Below, piece after piece: positions 1-10,189 of a DNA stretch of 64,000 bases; the stretch's first letter is position 1; each line of letters begins with the position of its first letter. The DNA lies in assembly GCF_001641265.1 (NCBI RefSeq), contig NW_020167536.1, positions 744,001 through 808,000 on the forward strand, given 5' to 3'. A program made the position numbers and the translations under genes. The notes beneath the pieces are model-generated. The model was given only the letters and a program-made list of their open reading frames with translations. It was not told the DNA's origin and made no database searches. The stretch comes from Pseudogymnoascus destructans. Lineage: Eukaryota > Ascomycota > Leotiomycetes > Thelebolales > Thelebolaceae.

Positions 1-1211
1 GGAATGTTGCTGGACCATTTGTGAGTCCGAAGGGCATGACCTTGTATTTGTAGGATCCAAATCGAGTTCTGAATGTAGTGAGGTCTTCATCTTCTTCTGT
101 CTGCATTCGAATTTGATTGAAGGCATGTCGAATGTCCAGTTTGGTGAGATATTTTGCTCCTATGACTTGGGCCAGCATTTCATCAATGAGTGGTATGGGA
201 TATCGATCCTTTTTCGTTATGGCATTTAGCTTCCTGTAGTCAACACAGAATCGAAGACCACCACCTGGCTTTCTCACAAACATAATGGGTGAAGATTATG
301 GGGCTTTGCTTGCTTCAATGAACCCTTTTGGCAAGTGCTCGAAGACATATTCTTCGACCAAATCAAGTTCTTCCTTTGACATATTCCAGAGTGGTGCATA
401 TCCCAGCTTTGCATCACCTTCAAGTTCAATATGATGGTCTGAAGGTCGATGGGGAGGTAGCTTGTCTGCTGCCATTTTTGAAAAAACATCCAAAAATTCA
501 TGAAATTCCTTCGGAAGGATCAGTCGAGAGTCAATTTCTTCAGTTTTGGTCTTGTTCTTGTGCTCGATTATGTCCTTCATTGATATAGCAAAGACTTGAG
601 CTCCTCTTTGCTTCATGAGCATTCGAAATGGTGCTGCGCCAATCATTGCTATGGTGCAAGGTTTTGGTTTTTCCACTTTCGGAGCAGGTTCCGGAGGAGG
701 CATTTCTTTGGCTTTCTTCTTTGGCCTTTGTCTTTCGCTTTTAGATATAGGCTCTGTTTCGAGGGCTCGATCTGGTATAGAATGGTTGCAATAATCTCCA
801 GTGAAGAGGACTTGATCATTGATCATATCGAGAACAACTCCATGTTGCTTCATCCAAGCTTTCCCGAGAATGATGGAATGTTTTCCCAGCGAAGTAATGA
901 ATAATGGACATAGGCTTTCCACATGCTCTCCCACTTGTAGTCGAGGATATATAGCATGTGTGATAGCAGGGGCAGCCTCTCCATTGAATCCTTCAACTTG
1001 TTTTGGCTTCACAAGTTCGACTGGGGCTATCCCTTCGATTTCACATATTCTTTCTGCATCAGCAGCATTAATGAAGTTTCCACCTGTGGCACCAGTATCG
1101 ATCAATGCATGGACAATAGCTTTGTATTTTCCTATTCTACAAGTAGCTAAGAAAGGGGTGTCCGGATCAAAACTGGATCTCGAGGAAGAAGCTGCAATTC
1201 TGGCTGCACTG
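1..1211 (-). pseudogene. Ty3/gypsy pol: protease and start of reverse transcriptase, cut by the window edge
   Basis: Reading leftward, the pol frame shows a retropepsin-like protease with the active-site motif LIDTGATGG at about 1105-1080. A linker follows, then the reverse transcriptase N-terminus (PLWNMSKEELDLVEEYV...KGFIEASKAP). A TAA stop sits at about 295-297 where related enzymes read KAP-(Q/Y/W)-SSPIMFV. Beyond it the frame continues through FCVDYRKLN, the fingers/palm region (LTKLDIRHAFNQIRM) and MPFGLTNGPATF, up to base 1. RNase H and integrase would lie outside the window to the left. The order protease-RT is standard for gypsy elements. The single stop makes this copy inactive unless it is a sequence error. 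Confidence 0.85.
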
Positions 1212-1236
1212 CCTCTAGTGATGACTTGTCTAGAGG

Positions 1237-2553
1237 CTATTCGTTTTCCGAATCGATGATAGACTCAGCTGTAGATACCTCATTCACTTGAGCTTTGAGC
1301 TTCTGGGGACAGTCTCGAGCTCGATGTCCATTTTGTCGGCATATGAAGCATTTCCCAAGTTTCATGAGCATTTCTTTTGCTGGATCTTGATGCGGTGGTC
1401 GATACAGCTTCTGCGTCTTGTTTTGCATGTTCGAATCCATTGTAGGTTGAGGGATTGAAGTTCGAATTGCCTGGCCCTGATTTTGAGTTTGGCCCATGTT
1501 GTTCGAAAATGACTTTGGCTTCCTTTTGTCTTCTTGTTCCTTGATCCGCTGAATGTTCTGGTCGATGAGCATGCATTTCTTTGCAAACTCGTGAAGTGTA
1601 GTAGCTCCAACTTCAGCCACTAAGGCTTTCTGCATCTGTTGGTTGACTTTGAAGCGCAAGTCATCCAGCAAAGTTTCTTCAGAGTAATCAAGCTCTGTCG
1701 TGAGCCTTTGGAACTCAGCCCAGAACACTGCAAAGGTGTTGTTTCTCTGATACAGCTTTCGATACTCAGTTTGAGCTGTGTGCCTTCGATCGGGATCACT
1801 GAAGACTTTTTCCAAAAGTTCGAGAATTTCTTCTGCTGTCTGCAATTTGTTTGTAGAGTTTGGTCGAAGCCTTGGATTGACATGTCAAACTGCCAGTCCT
1901 CCCAGTCGACTCTGAATGTAGCTCATTTGTAAAGTCTGTGTTGGAAAATGATCAATGTTGGCTTCGAGCTTGAGGCGAATTTTCACAACCCAGTCTTCAA
2001 ATACTGGCTCTATCCCATCTGTGAGGATTGGAGGGTCTGGAATCCGAGCTGACAGTCGACTGTGAGAGTGGTGTCCTGGTTCATTCTTCAGAGCTTGTTG
2101 GGTTTGCTTTTCAAGATATTTCTGAATTGTTTGTTGCTCTGTGATTTGTTGCTCGTTGCTCTGGATCAGTTCCTGTAACTGGAGAATGGCATCATCCTTT
2201 TCAGCCAGTATCGAATTTGAGTCCTCTGCTAGGGCCAAATAGTCCCGAAGAATGTTCTTGTGCAAAGTCCATGCCATTTTCTGGTTGGCGACAGATAGTT
2301 TCTGGAATTCGTCAAAGGTTTCAACATTCCATTCAGCCTTTTCATGTCGATTTGCAAGTATAGATTCATGTCTCTCTTGAGCTGTTTTGCCCAGAGTGTG
2401 AAGGAAGGTTTCGGATTTGAAATTAGGATCATGAAGTTCATTGGTTTGGTTTGCAGAGCTTGGAATTGATGCTCCTTCTGCCAGGGATTCCTGGTCTTGT
2501 TCTGGATCATTTCGAGCTGCCATTGCAGCTTTTTCTTCAGCTGTATAAGCCAT
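1237..2553 (-). pseudogene. Ty3/gypsy gag polyprotein, one in-frame stop
   Basis: This is the capsid/nucleocapsid part of a retroelement that reads leftward. The product starts at the ATG at 2553 (MAYTAEEKAAM...). A glutamine-rich coiled-coil-like stretch follows, then a capsid-like region, and near the C-terminus a CCHC zinc knuckle (CFICRQNGHRARDC). A TGA at 1885-1887 interrupts the frame and the same frame continues beyond it. TGG or CGA changed to TGA would explain it, so I treat both ORFs as one gene. The frame closes with TAG at 1237. The pol frame lies one base back (-1) and is open across about the last dozen gag codons, so gag and pol overlap as in elements that make pol by ribosomal frameshifting. 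The family assignment rests on the zinc knuckle and on the downstream protease and reverse transcriptase. Confidence 0.85.
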
Positions 2554-2937
2554 AGCGAGTTGCTATTTCAATTTCGGTTTATATCGTCAAGTCAGACACA
2601 TATTGCCAAAGGCCCTATTGTGCAGTTGTTGGCTGTAGGAGCCACTCGAGAGGAGTGCACTGCCCTCACAGTTATATCCTTGTCGAGGGAGCGTTGTAAA
2701 AGGTCTGACTTGCGAAGGTGGTGTGTGTGTGTCGAGCTGACTGTCGAAAGCCAACTTTGAGAGGTTGCCTCGAGATCGTCCTGGAATCGACTTCAGGATA
2801 AGGTTTCTGGTTCTGGGGTTTTCAAAGCGTGGATTTCTATTTCGATTTCAGAAGAGGGTTCAGCTCAAAGAGCAGGAAAAGAGGTATAAGAGAGATTTAG
2901 TTTTATGTCATGGTTCACCAAGGCATAGGGCGCCAGT
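2554..2937 (-). other. untranslated leader of the gypsy element with primer-binding site
   Basis: This is the stretch between the LTR and the gag start. It contains the proposed primer-binding site TGGCGCCC on the minus strand next to the LTR. I see no convincing coding sequence; the short plus-strand ORFs here lack any recognisable motif. Confidence 0.5.
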
Positions 2938-3158
2938 TGGGTATTATGAATTAAACTCAATCTAGAGAAGAAAGGAAAGAGAAGAGGAGCACTCGAGCAG
3001 TGGCTCGATCTATATACAGCTATTGTGGAGTGAATTCTCTTTAGCGAGACCAGTTCTGAGAATTCACTCCACAACTGAAAACTTCGCTCCAACCCCGGAA
3101 AGCTCCCCACACCCCTGAACCCCCACTCGAGCTGCAAGGCGCACTTGATATCGTAACA
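2938..3158 (-). repeat. 5' LTR of the minus-strand gypsy element
   Basis: On the minus strand this 221-bp segment begins TGTTACGATATC and ends ATACCCA, so it has the TG...CA ends of an LTR. Two bases downstream the leader reads TGGCGCCC (plus-strand 2927-2935), a typical tRNA primer-binding site. A TATATA motif lies inside at about 3010. The partner LTR would lie left of the window. The right edge abuts sequence identical to the chromovirus LTR, which suggests this element inserted there. Confidence 0.65.
3024..3073. promoter_or_regulatory. perfect 16-bp inverted repeat inside the LTR
   Basis: TGTGGAGTGAATTCTC at 3024-3039 is the exact reverse complement of 3058-3073, with an 18-nt loop. In element orientation it lies upstream of the TATATA motif. 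It could be a hairpin in the LTR transcript or a two-fold binding site. The sequence shows the structure; the role is unknown. Confidence 0.6.
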
Positions 3159-3254
3159 ACGTAGACCTATTGTGCTTACAGAATACGATACCTTCCTGCC
3201 TCCTGACCTGGTTCCCTGGACTCCCGTGAGACCCTTAGGCTTACGATTCTTACA
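3159..3254 (+). repeat. 3' part of the chromovirus 5' LTR
   Basis: From ACGTAGACCTATTGTG to the CTTACA end this 96-bp stretch matches 9465-9560 with only a few changes. It is the inner end of the 5' LTR. The outer part is replaced by the TG end of the neighbouring gypsy element. Confidence 0.85.
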
Positions 3255-3294
3255 ATTCTATTGACTCTACCCATATCCAGCCTACTGGGTCAGG

Positions 3295-4593
3295 ATGGCA
3301 AGTTTGGAAAGACGGATTACTCGAGCGACCTCAGGGGGAGCGACATCAGCCACCGAGGCCACCGTGGCAGCTCCAGGCCCTACGACCCAAGAAATTGACG
3401 ACTTGGTGGCCGACCAAGGTGGGAATATGGCCTCGAAGTTGGCCGACCTTCGGAAGCGAGTGGAAGAAGAGAGGGCCTACTTCAACACAATGAAGGAAGC
3501 CCTAGAAGTATTCCGAGGATCGCACGGTGATGATTACAATGCCTACCCTGAGGCGGTACGGGACTTCGCGAAGAAGCAAGCCCAGATTCAGGAAGAGAAC
3601 CGTCGAAAAAGGCGACACCAAGATATCGAGGACGAGTGGGAAGGACCCCAACAAGAGGAGGAGGCAGAGACTGCCTCTACCGTATCAATGGAGGTCACAC
3701 CAGCCCAGAGGCCAATAGGAAGGGTCAAGGAACCTAAGGTATATAAGGGCGAATCCATCCGAGAGCTCAACGAGTTCATGGCCTCAATCCGCGCTATCTT
3801 CCGATACCAACCAAGGGTTTTTCCAACCGAGCAATCTAAGGTGGCCTTCGCTGCCCAATACTTGGAAGGACACCCTATGAAGGAATGGGATAACCGGTGC
3901 GCAACCCAAGGAGAAGGATACATAGATCCCTTAGATATCGCTGGGTTCGAAGAGTTTCTTCGGGACCTCCATGTCGACCCAGCCAACCGACAACGCATCG
4001 CGGCCTTGAAGTATAACGTCGCCCTACAACGGAAAGGGCATAGCATCCGCAAGTTCGTGGCCTACCTTGAGGACCTCGAACGCGAGATGGAACTGTATAC
4101 TGAATCGCAGAAGACTGTCCACCTTCTGACGAAGATTCACCCAGAGATGAGGCAGCGGCTCCTTGAAGGAGGGTACGCAGAGCGTTCCTCTACCCACAGG
4201 GACGCTATCGTTAATATCCTGGCGATGTTAGAAATGACAAACCAGTGGGTAACAGAGAGAACTCCTACCAATGACAAGCCCAACTCAAGGGAAGGAAGGA
4301 ATACCTCCCAGGGCAGCTTTCCATTCTAAAAGGGTAACTCTGGCAGCCACAGGGCTCCCCAGCCCTCAGCCCAAGGAGAAAGAACACCCTTCTGGAATAG
4401 ACACCGCCCACAAGACCAGCGGCCGGCGAGAGGACAGGCCCCTACCCACAGTCGGGACGCTAGGCCAATCCCTAGCGGAATCAATTGTTATAACTGTGGC
4501 AAGGCGGGCCACCTCGCCAAGGAATGTCGAGGCCCATGCCAACACATAGGCCCAGGGGTGAGGAAATTGGACGCCTACACCCCCAAGAGGGAG
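3295..4593 (+). pseudogene. chromovirus gag with zinc knuckle, one stop
   Basis: Gag starts with ATG at 3295, 40 bp after the LTR. A coiled-coil-rich N-terminus (about residues 40-125) precedes a capsid-type retrotransposon gag domain (about residues 145-300). The frame is broken by TAA at 4327-4329, where CAA is the likely ancestral codon, and then runs on in the same frame to a CCHC knuckle (CYNCGKAGHLAKEC) at about 4480-4521. It ends at a TGA at 4594. It would form the virus-like particle and bind RNA. The two stops look like C-to-T changes. Confidence 0.85.
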
Positions 4594-4596
4594 TGA

Positions 4597-7500
4597 CTCC
4601 CAGCAGAACCCCAGAAGCCTACGGCGCAGCGTCGAATGGAGATCGAGGTAGAGGTGCAGGTAGGGCCCGGATGGCACAAGGCAAGAGCCCTCCTCGACTC
4701 AGGATCTGACGCGTCCACCATCCACCCTCTGTTTGCCAAAGAGAAGGGTTTGAGTGCCAGGATAGGGCACCGCCACGGGCAAGGGCAGTCGATGGAAAAC
4801 AGGTTGTGATATATGGAGCGGCCACCACCCAGGTCCGAGCTAGGGACCACTTTCAAAGGGAATGCGTGGTCGCCCAGACCCTCCTTTCCATGGACACCCC
4901 AGGAGTAGACGTCATCCTTGGGATGGATTGGATGACGCAGGTCAACCCCCAGATCGACTGGCACAAACAGACCTGGCGCCAGGCCTTCGATATTGCGAGA
5001 GCCGAGGTGGCGGATATTGAAGAATGGGAGGAAGGTGATGCTGCCTTTGTCTTGGCCTTAAACACAGATGATAGCGCACCTACCAAATGCCCGAAGGAAT
5101 ACGAGGACTATATCAAAGTCTTCTCAGAGGAAAAGGCAGAAGAACTGCCAGAGCTGGGAAGGAAAACCCATGCCATCGATACTGGGACCCAGGAACCACC
5201 GTATGGGCCAGTATATAACCTATCGGAAACGGAGCTGGCCACGCTCCGTAAATACCTCGACAAGAGCGAGAAGAAGGGTTGGATCCGAAGGAGCGTAAGC
5301 CCTGCAGGCGCGCCCATCCTATTCGTTCAGAAGAAGGACGGAAGCCTACGTCTCTGCATAGACTACAGAGGCTTGAATAAGATTACCGTGAAGAATTGAC
5401 ACCCGCTGCCACTGATCACGGAGACCTTGGATCGGCTCCAAGGGTCGAGGTGCTTCACGAAGCTTGATATTAGGAATGCCTACCACTGCATCCGTATTCG
5501 CCCAGGCGACGAGTGGAAGACAGCATTCCGTACTCGATACGGACACTTCGAGTACAGGGTGATGCCTTTTGGATTGGCTAACGCACCTGCAACGTTCCAA
5601 GCGTACATGAATGAGACCCTACAAGGGTTGGTTGACACCATATGTGTCGTATACCTTGATGATATCCTCATCTACTCCCAGAAGGAGGAGGAACACGCTG
5701 ACCACGTACGAGAGGTCCTAGGACGCCTACGCGAGGCGAACCTATACGTGAAGCTCTCAAAGTGCGAGTTCAATGCCAAGAAGGTAAGCTTCCTTGGGTA
5801 TATTGTCACGACGGAAGGGGTGGCTATAGAAAGCGACCGGGTTGCTGCAATCGCCGATTGGCCAATACCTAGGACCCATCGAGAGGTCCAGGTGTTCCTT
5901 GGCTTTGCCAACTTTTACCGGCGCTTTGTAAAGCAATACTCCTCCGTGGTGGCCCCAATGACAGGCCTTATGAAAGGGGCAAAGGCAGGCAAGCAGACAG
6001 GCCCGTTCGTGTGGGGAGAGGAACAGCAAAGCGCCTTCGGCCAGTTGAAGAAGGCCTTCACTACAGCCCCCACACTGGTCCATTTCAACCCATGCCGAAA
6101 ATCAGGCTCGAGACGGACTCGTCAGGCTTTGCACTCGCTGCAAACCTGTCCCAATTAGTGGAAGGAACTAAGCCAGAAGAGAAGGGCGAATGGCACCCAG
6201 TTGCCTTTTTCAGCAAAAAGCTAGATCCAGCAGAGCTGAACTATGAAGTCCATGACCAGGAACTCCTGGCGATCGTGAAGTCCTTCGAGCAGTGGAGACA
6301 CTGCCTCGAAGGAAGCCAGTACCCAATTGAGGTCCTAACAGATCACAACAATCTGAAGTATTTTATGGAAACCACCGCCCTCACAAGGAGGCAAGCGCCG
6401 TGGGTGCAGGCATTATCAGCCTATGATTTCCACATCTCCTATCGAGCGGGAAAAACAAACCCAGCAGATGGTCCATCTAGGAGACCAGACTATGAGGGTG
6501 AAAAGGGTAGCCAGAATGTGATGCTACCGACCCTTAAGAACAAGCTCCGAGAAGCCATGCAGGCAGGAGGTATCCCGCAGATAAGTCGGACGATAACAAG
6601 CCATGTAGGCTTTCAGATAGGAGAACCTAACCTACAGCGTAGGAAGGCAAATGCTAGCAGCGTAAGACTGGGCGATGACCATAGTAAGGACACCAAGAGT
6701 CCAGGTCTCGTTGTCCCTCGGGTTGCAGTAGCTGCTGTAGCCAAGGGAGAGAGCGCCTATAGTGCTGCGTCTGAACCCCTAATAGACTTGATCAAAACCC
6801 TCCAGGCGACTGACGAGTTAGCTGTTAAAAGGGCCAAGGATATTGGGTTGGCGCGAGCAAAGGGCTCTTCAGATTGGAGAGTAGACGATGCAGGCATCCT
6901 ACGCTTCAAGGGAGCGGTATACATACCTCCCAATCAGGCAGTGCAGATGGAAATCTTCAAGATTTGCCATGACGACCCACTGGCCAGGCATTTTGGATAT
7001 AAGAAAACCCAAGAGTTGATCCAACGCAAATACTACTGGCCTGGCCTCAGCGAGGAAATCAGGGAGTACGTACGGGGCTGCGATAGATGCCAGCGCATCA
7101 AGCCCGTGCGGCATAGGCCATATGGCGAAATGCAGGCCTTAAGAATGCCCTCGAAACCATTTGAATCCATAAGTATGGACTTTATCACGGATCTGCCCCC
7201 AAGCGTAGGGGCGGATCAAGGCAAGGCTTCAGACTCCATCCTTGTGATTGTTGATCGTTATACTAAGGTGTCCAAATATATACCCTGTAGGAAAACCATC
7301 ACGGCCCCAGAGCTGTCGTGCCTCTTCCTTGCGTTCTGGGTAAAGGACTTTGGAATCCCAGCCGAAATAATCACGGATCGAGGGAGTGTGTTCACCTGTC
7401 ACTTCTGGTCAGCGTTCTGTTTTCACCTCAAAGTAAGGCGTAACCTATCGACCGCTTTCCACCCTCAATCCGACGGCCAGACCGAGAGGCAGAATCAGAA

Positions 7501-8260
7501 TATTGAAGCCTACTTGCGGATCCACTGTAATCAGCACCAAGACAACTGGGTGGAACTCCTCCACTTCGCGGAATTGACCTACAATAACGCCTTCCACGAT
7601 TCCATCCAGATGTCGCCAAACCAGGCCCGATACGGCATCAATATAGACCTAAGACAAGGGATCGAGGACGACCCCACCAGAAGGGAAGTGCCAGTCGCGA
7701 AAGATCGCATCAACCTGATCCTAGAATTGCGACAGGAGCTCGAAGAGGCATGGAAACAGACGAAGGAAGCCCAAATATGAGGCTACAACAAGCTGCACAA
7801 GCCAATGCAGTACGTGGTAGGAGAGAAAGTATGGCTTTCAGCCAAGAATATCAGAACCACCCAGCCAAGTAGGAAGCTTGGGCACTGCTGGCTTGGCCCG
7901 TATGAGATCACCCAGCGCATCGGTAAGCAGGCTTACCAGTTGAAGCTACCGCCAAGGTATAAGGCGATCCACAACGTGTTCCACGTGTCCTTACTAGAAA
8001 GGTATTGGAAAAACACAGAGGAACCCAACCCTCCACCTAGCCCAGAAATTGTGGACGGTGAGGAAGAATACCAAGTAGAAGCGGTCCTAGACCACAGGAT
8101 AATCAAATGAGGCAGGGGCCAGAGAGAGGAATACCTTATTAGATGGGCTGGTTATACAGCCGCAGACGACCAATGGGTGCCAAAACATGATGTAGGGCTA
8201 TCGTTAATCGAGGCATATCACAGGAAGCATGCACAAGGAAGCAAGGATGGGACAACGTAA
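4597..8260 (+). pseudogene. chromovirus pol: protease, RT, RNase H, integrase, chromodomain; several lesions
   Basis: The protease (LLDSGSDASTIH) is in the gag frame. The frame shifts near 4770. Reverse transcriptase follows, with LCIDYRGLNKITVKN, then a TGA at 5397 replacing the Arg codon of the usual KNRHPLPL, then VMPFGLANAPATF and the catalytic VVYLDDILIYS. A second shift near 6090 leads into RNase H (RLETDSSGFALAA...DHNNLKYF) and the integrase, with the zinc HHCC domain at about 6950-7090 and the catalytic Asp-Asp-Glu in SMDFITDL, ITDRGS and QTERQNQ. TGA at 7778 and 8108 interrupt the C-terminal part, which ends in a chromodomain (VEAVLDHRIIK...EYLIRWAGYTAADDQWVP). The frame closes with TAA at 8258. 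The chromodomain would steer integration toward marked chromatin. Confidence 0.9.
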
Positions 8261-8452
8261 TGGTATTGGCCTCGGTGGCATTGCTGTATACGCGCTGGGC
8301 AGCGTGAAGGGCACTGATGGCCTAGACAGTAGCCTCAGAATCAGCAGCAAGGCCAGCATCTTCGTCGTCGGCCCAACAGTTCAGGAGAGCGTCGGCCGCA
8401 AGCTGGAGGGACTCCAACTCGGCGCCAAGCTGGGCAGCAGCCTACCCAACCA

Positions 8453-8917
8453 TTAGTACAAACAAACAATGAGGAGGGAGTCCCTTACTGGAACGCACGC
8501 GTGGTTGCCCCAAAGGCAGTCTGCGCACTTGGCCATGCCGGAAGGGACCCAGCACATCTGGCCTGGGAAGTTGTAATATGTGTGCGCACACTTCATGCAG
8601 CACGGGCGGGAGCCAGCGCGAAGGCGTCCTGCAGAATCAGGAACCTCACAGCGGGCAGCGACCTTCCACCCAAGCACGGTGCGCTCATCCTTTGGAGCCT
8701 CAGACTCAGGAACGACGGAGCCTTCGAGATCCTCAGCTTCGTCCTCGACTTCAGGCGAACGATACAGACGGATAGTGCGAGAACGTGATGTGGAGGAGGC
8801 GACAACAGATGGAACAGGCGTGGCGGGCGCCTGCGACTCGGGAGAGCTGGACATCTGGGCCGCTGGTCGCTTGCGAGGTGTAGTAACTGGAGCCTTCCCC
8901 TTTGGCTTGGGAGCCAT
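8453..8917 (-). CDS. antisense cysteine-rich accessory ORF inside the chromovirus
   Basis: This is an uninterrupted 154-residue ORF, opposite in direction to gag-pol, between the chromodomain and the 3' LTR. The N-terminus is basic and low in complexity (MAPKPKGKAPVTTPRKRP), followed by an acidic stretch. The C-terminus has clustered cysteines (CCMKC...MCWVP...KCADCLWGNHACVPV) that could bind metal. It is open although the sense pol has many stops. I do not recognise a characterised function. Being within the element suggests an element-encoded accessory or antisense product, but an adopted host sequence or a chance ORF remains possible. Confidence 0.5.
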   Translation of the reverse strand: MAPKPKGKAPVTTPRKRPAAQMSSSPESQAPATPVPSVVASSTSRSRTIRLYRSPEVEDEAEDLEGSVVPESEAPKDERTVLGWKVAARCEVPDSAGRLRAGSRPCCMKCAHTYYNFPGQMCWVPSGMAKCADCLWGNHACVPVRDSLLIVCLY

Positions 8918-9321
8918 GATGAGGGTTGGACGATGTGAGATCTATCCGTAACGATAAGCTCCTGCAATCCAGGTGGAAAGGAAGTGATTATCTTAAAGAA
9001 ACAAGCAACTGTGTAGGCCCCAAAGGTTGGGACTAAGATCGAGGGCGAAAGGCGAAGTAAGGTGATGTTGAGGATGAAGGTGGCAGGAAGTTCGATAGGA
9101 AGTTTGGAAGGAAGTAGGAGTTTGGCGCGAGACCCATAACAAAGGGGGTGGCCGCGGCAACCCACAACCAAGGGGGGTCACGGGACCAGCACACCAAGCG
9201 CACACCCAAACAAGTCCACCACCCGGGTCAAAACAAAAAGTCTAAACAAGCCAGGAGGGCAAGTAAGCCCTAGCTGCGAAACCTTGGAATTGAGGGCAAT
9301 CCCTCTAAGAGGGGAGGTAAT

Positions 9322-9560
9322 TGTAAGGAAGGCCATCACGTGCCACCACGTGAGGTCCCTTTCATAAGCGGCCCATAGGGCTCGGTAAAATAGGGCACAA
9401 GGTGCATAGATAAAAGGGGTTGGAGGCCTCGGAAGAAGGCCTCCAGTCAATAGTCGATGTATCTACGTAGACCTATTGTGCTTACAGAATACGATACCTT
9501 CCTGCCTCTTGACCTGGTTCCCTGGACTCCCGTGAGGCCCTTAGGCTTACGATCCTTACA
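9322..9560 (+). repeat. complete 3' LTR of the chromovirus
   Basis: This is a 239-bp LTR beginning TGTAAGGAAGG and ending GATCCTTACA, with inverted ends TGTAAG/CTTACA. A polypurine tract lies directly upstream. Its last 96 bp match 3159-3254. A CACGTG-like pair (atcacgtgccaccacgtgag) near its start could bind bHLH-type factors, which is an inference. Confidence 0.85.
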
Positions 9561-9780
9561 CTTTATGTAGCTTGCGCAGATCTTCAAAACTATATAGAGG
9601 AGGGGGGTTATAGATAGGAGCATATATAGATTTAGCAGTCTCTATAGCTTGAAGACTTGGTACTGGTTTCGGGAAAAAACGAACGATTTGGCATGAATAC
9701 CCAGAGATGCAGCTTTCCTTGCAAATCGACGGCAGGTACTGCCCGACAGCCAGGAGGGATATGATAATTTGAAACTTCAT
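9556..9780 (-). CDS. possible small secreted protein ORF cut by the LTR
   Basis: This is a 74-residue ORF whose last codons lie in the LTR end. It starts MKFQIIISLLAVGQYL, which resembles a weak secretion signal, followed by two cysteines and a proline-rich tail (YNPPPLYSFEDLRK). The stop is contributed at the LTR junction, so the original gene, if real, was truncated by the retroelement. No family was recognised. It may be a chance ORF. Confidence 0.25.
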   Translation of the reverse strand: MKFQIIISLLAVGQYLPSICKESCISGYSCQIVRFFPKPVPSLQAIETAKSIYAPIYNPPPLYSFEDLRKLHKV

Positions 9781-9878
9781 GTGCCGTGTCTTGCTTTAAC
9801 TCTTGCCACCCTCGAACAAGCGTATTTGCACTGCAAACCTTCCTTGTATCTAATCACTTATTGGCTTTTCCACCAGGA

Positions 9879-10177
9879 TCAATTTATCATGCACGTTTTA
9901 AGCAAATATGCCGGCTTGAAAAAGATAAGCTTCTCAGGCTGCTCTGGATCTAGATCCTCATCTTCGATACTATTAATAATGTTTGCTGCTCGAATATCAG
10001 ACTCGCGGCCTGAATATCGGTAGAAGCAGTCCTGCCACTGTGCCTTTGCCCTGTTCTTTTTGATCGATTGTGTACCTTGAAGTTCTTGACAATTGCGAGA
10101 GGTCCACTGCTGCCCATGAGGGTCTCACGCCGCTTGAGTGCGACATCGTAAACCGCGGCACCACCACCTGAAACCAT
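9879..10177 (-). CDS. possible two-exon small protein, function unknown
   Basis: Reading leftward from the ATG at 10177 (context caagATGG), 34 codons (MVSGGGAAVYDVALKRRETL...) lead to AAG followed by gtacac. A candidate 38-nt intron (10038-10075) ends in cag. The frame then continues without a stop for 52 codons (WQDCFYRYSGRESDIRAA...) with an acidic stretch, ending in TGA at 9879. A 38-nt intron is short, but a catalase-peroxidase intron in this window has the same length. I do not recognise the product. A pseudogene fragment with a frameshift is the alternative. Confidence 0.35.
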
Positions 10178-10189
10178 CTTGACAACAAG

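Larger units (their letters stand above)
3159..9560 (+). mobile_element. Ty3/gypsy chromovirus with a truncated 5' LTR
   Basis: This is a 6.4-kb plus-strand retroelement. It consists of a partial 5' LTR (3159-3254), gag, a pol region with protease, reverse transcriptase, RNase H, integrase and a C-terminal chromodomain, an extra antisense ORF, a purine-rich tract (agaggggaggtaat), and a complete 239-bp 3' LTR (9322-9560). The chromodomain places it in the chromovirus branch. It is inactive, with four or more stops and two frameshifts. The first about 143 bp of the 5' LTR are missing because the minus-strand gypsy element lies there. Confidence 0.85.

Noticed and set aside
8229..8456. Plus-strand ORF of 75 codons after the chromodomain
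   Set aside because: It has no motif and overlaps the end of the pol frame, which closes at 8260. It is probably untranslated element sequence.
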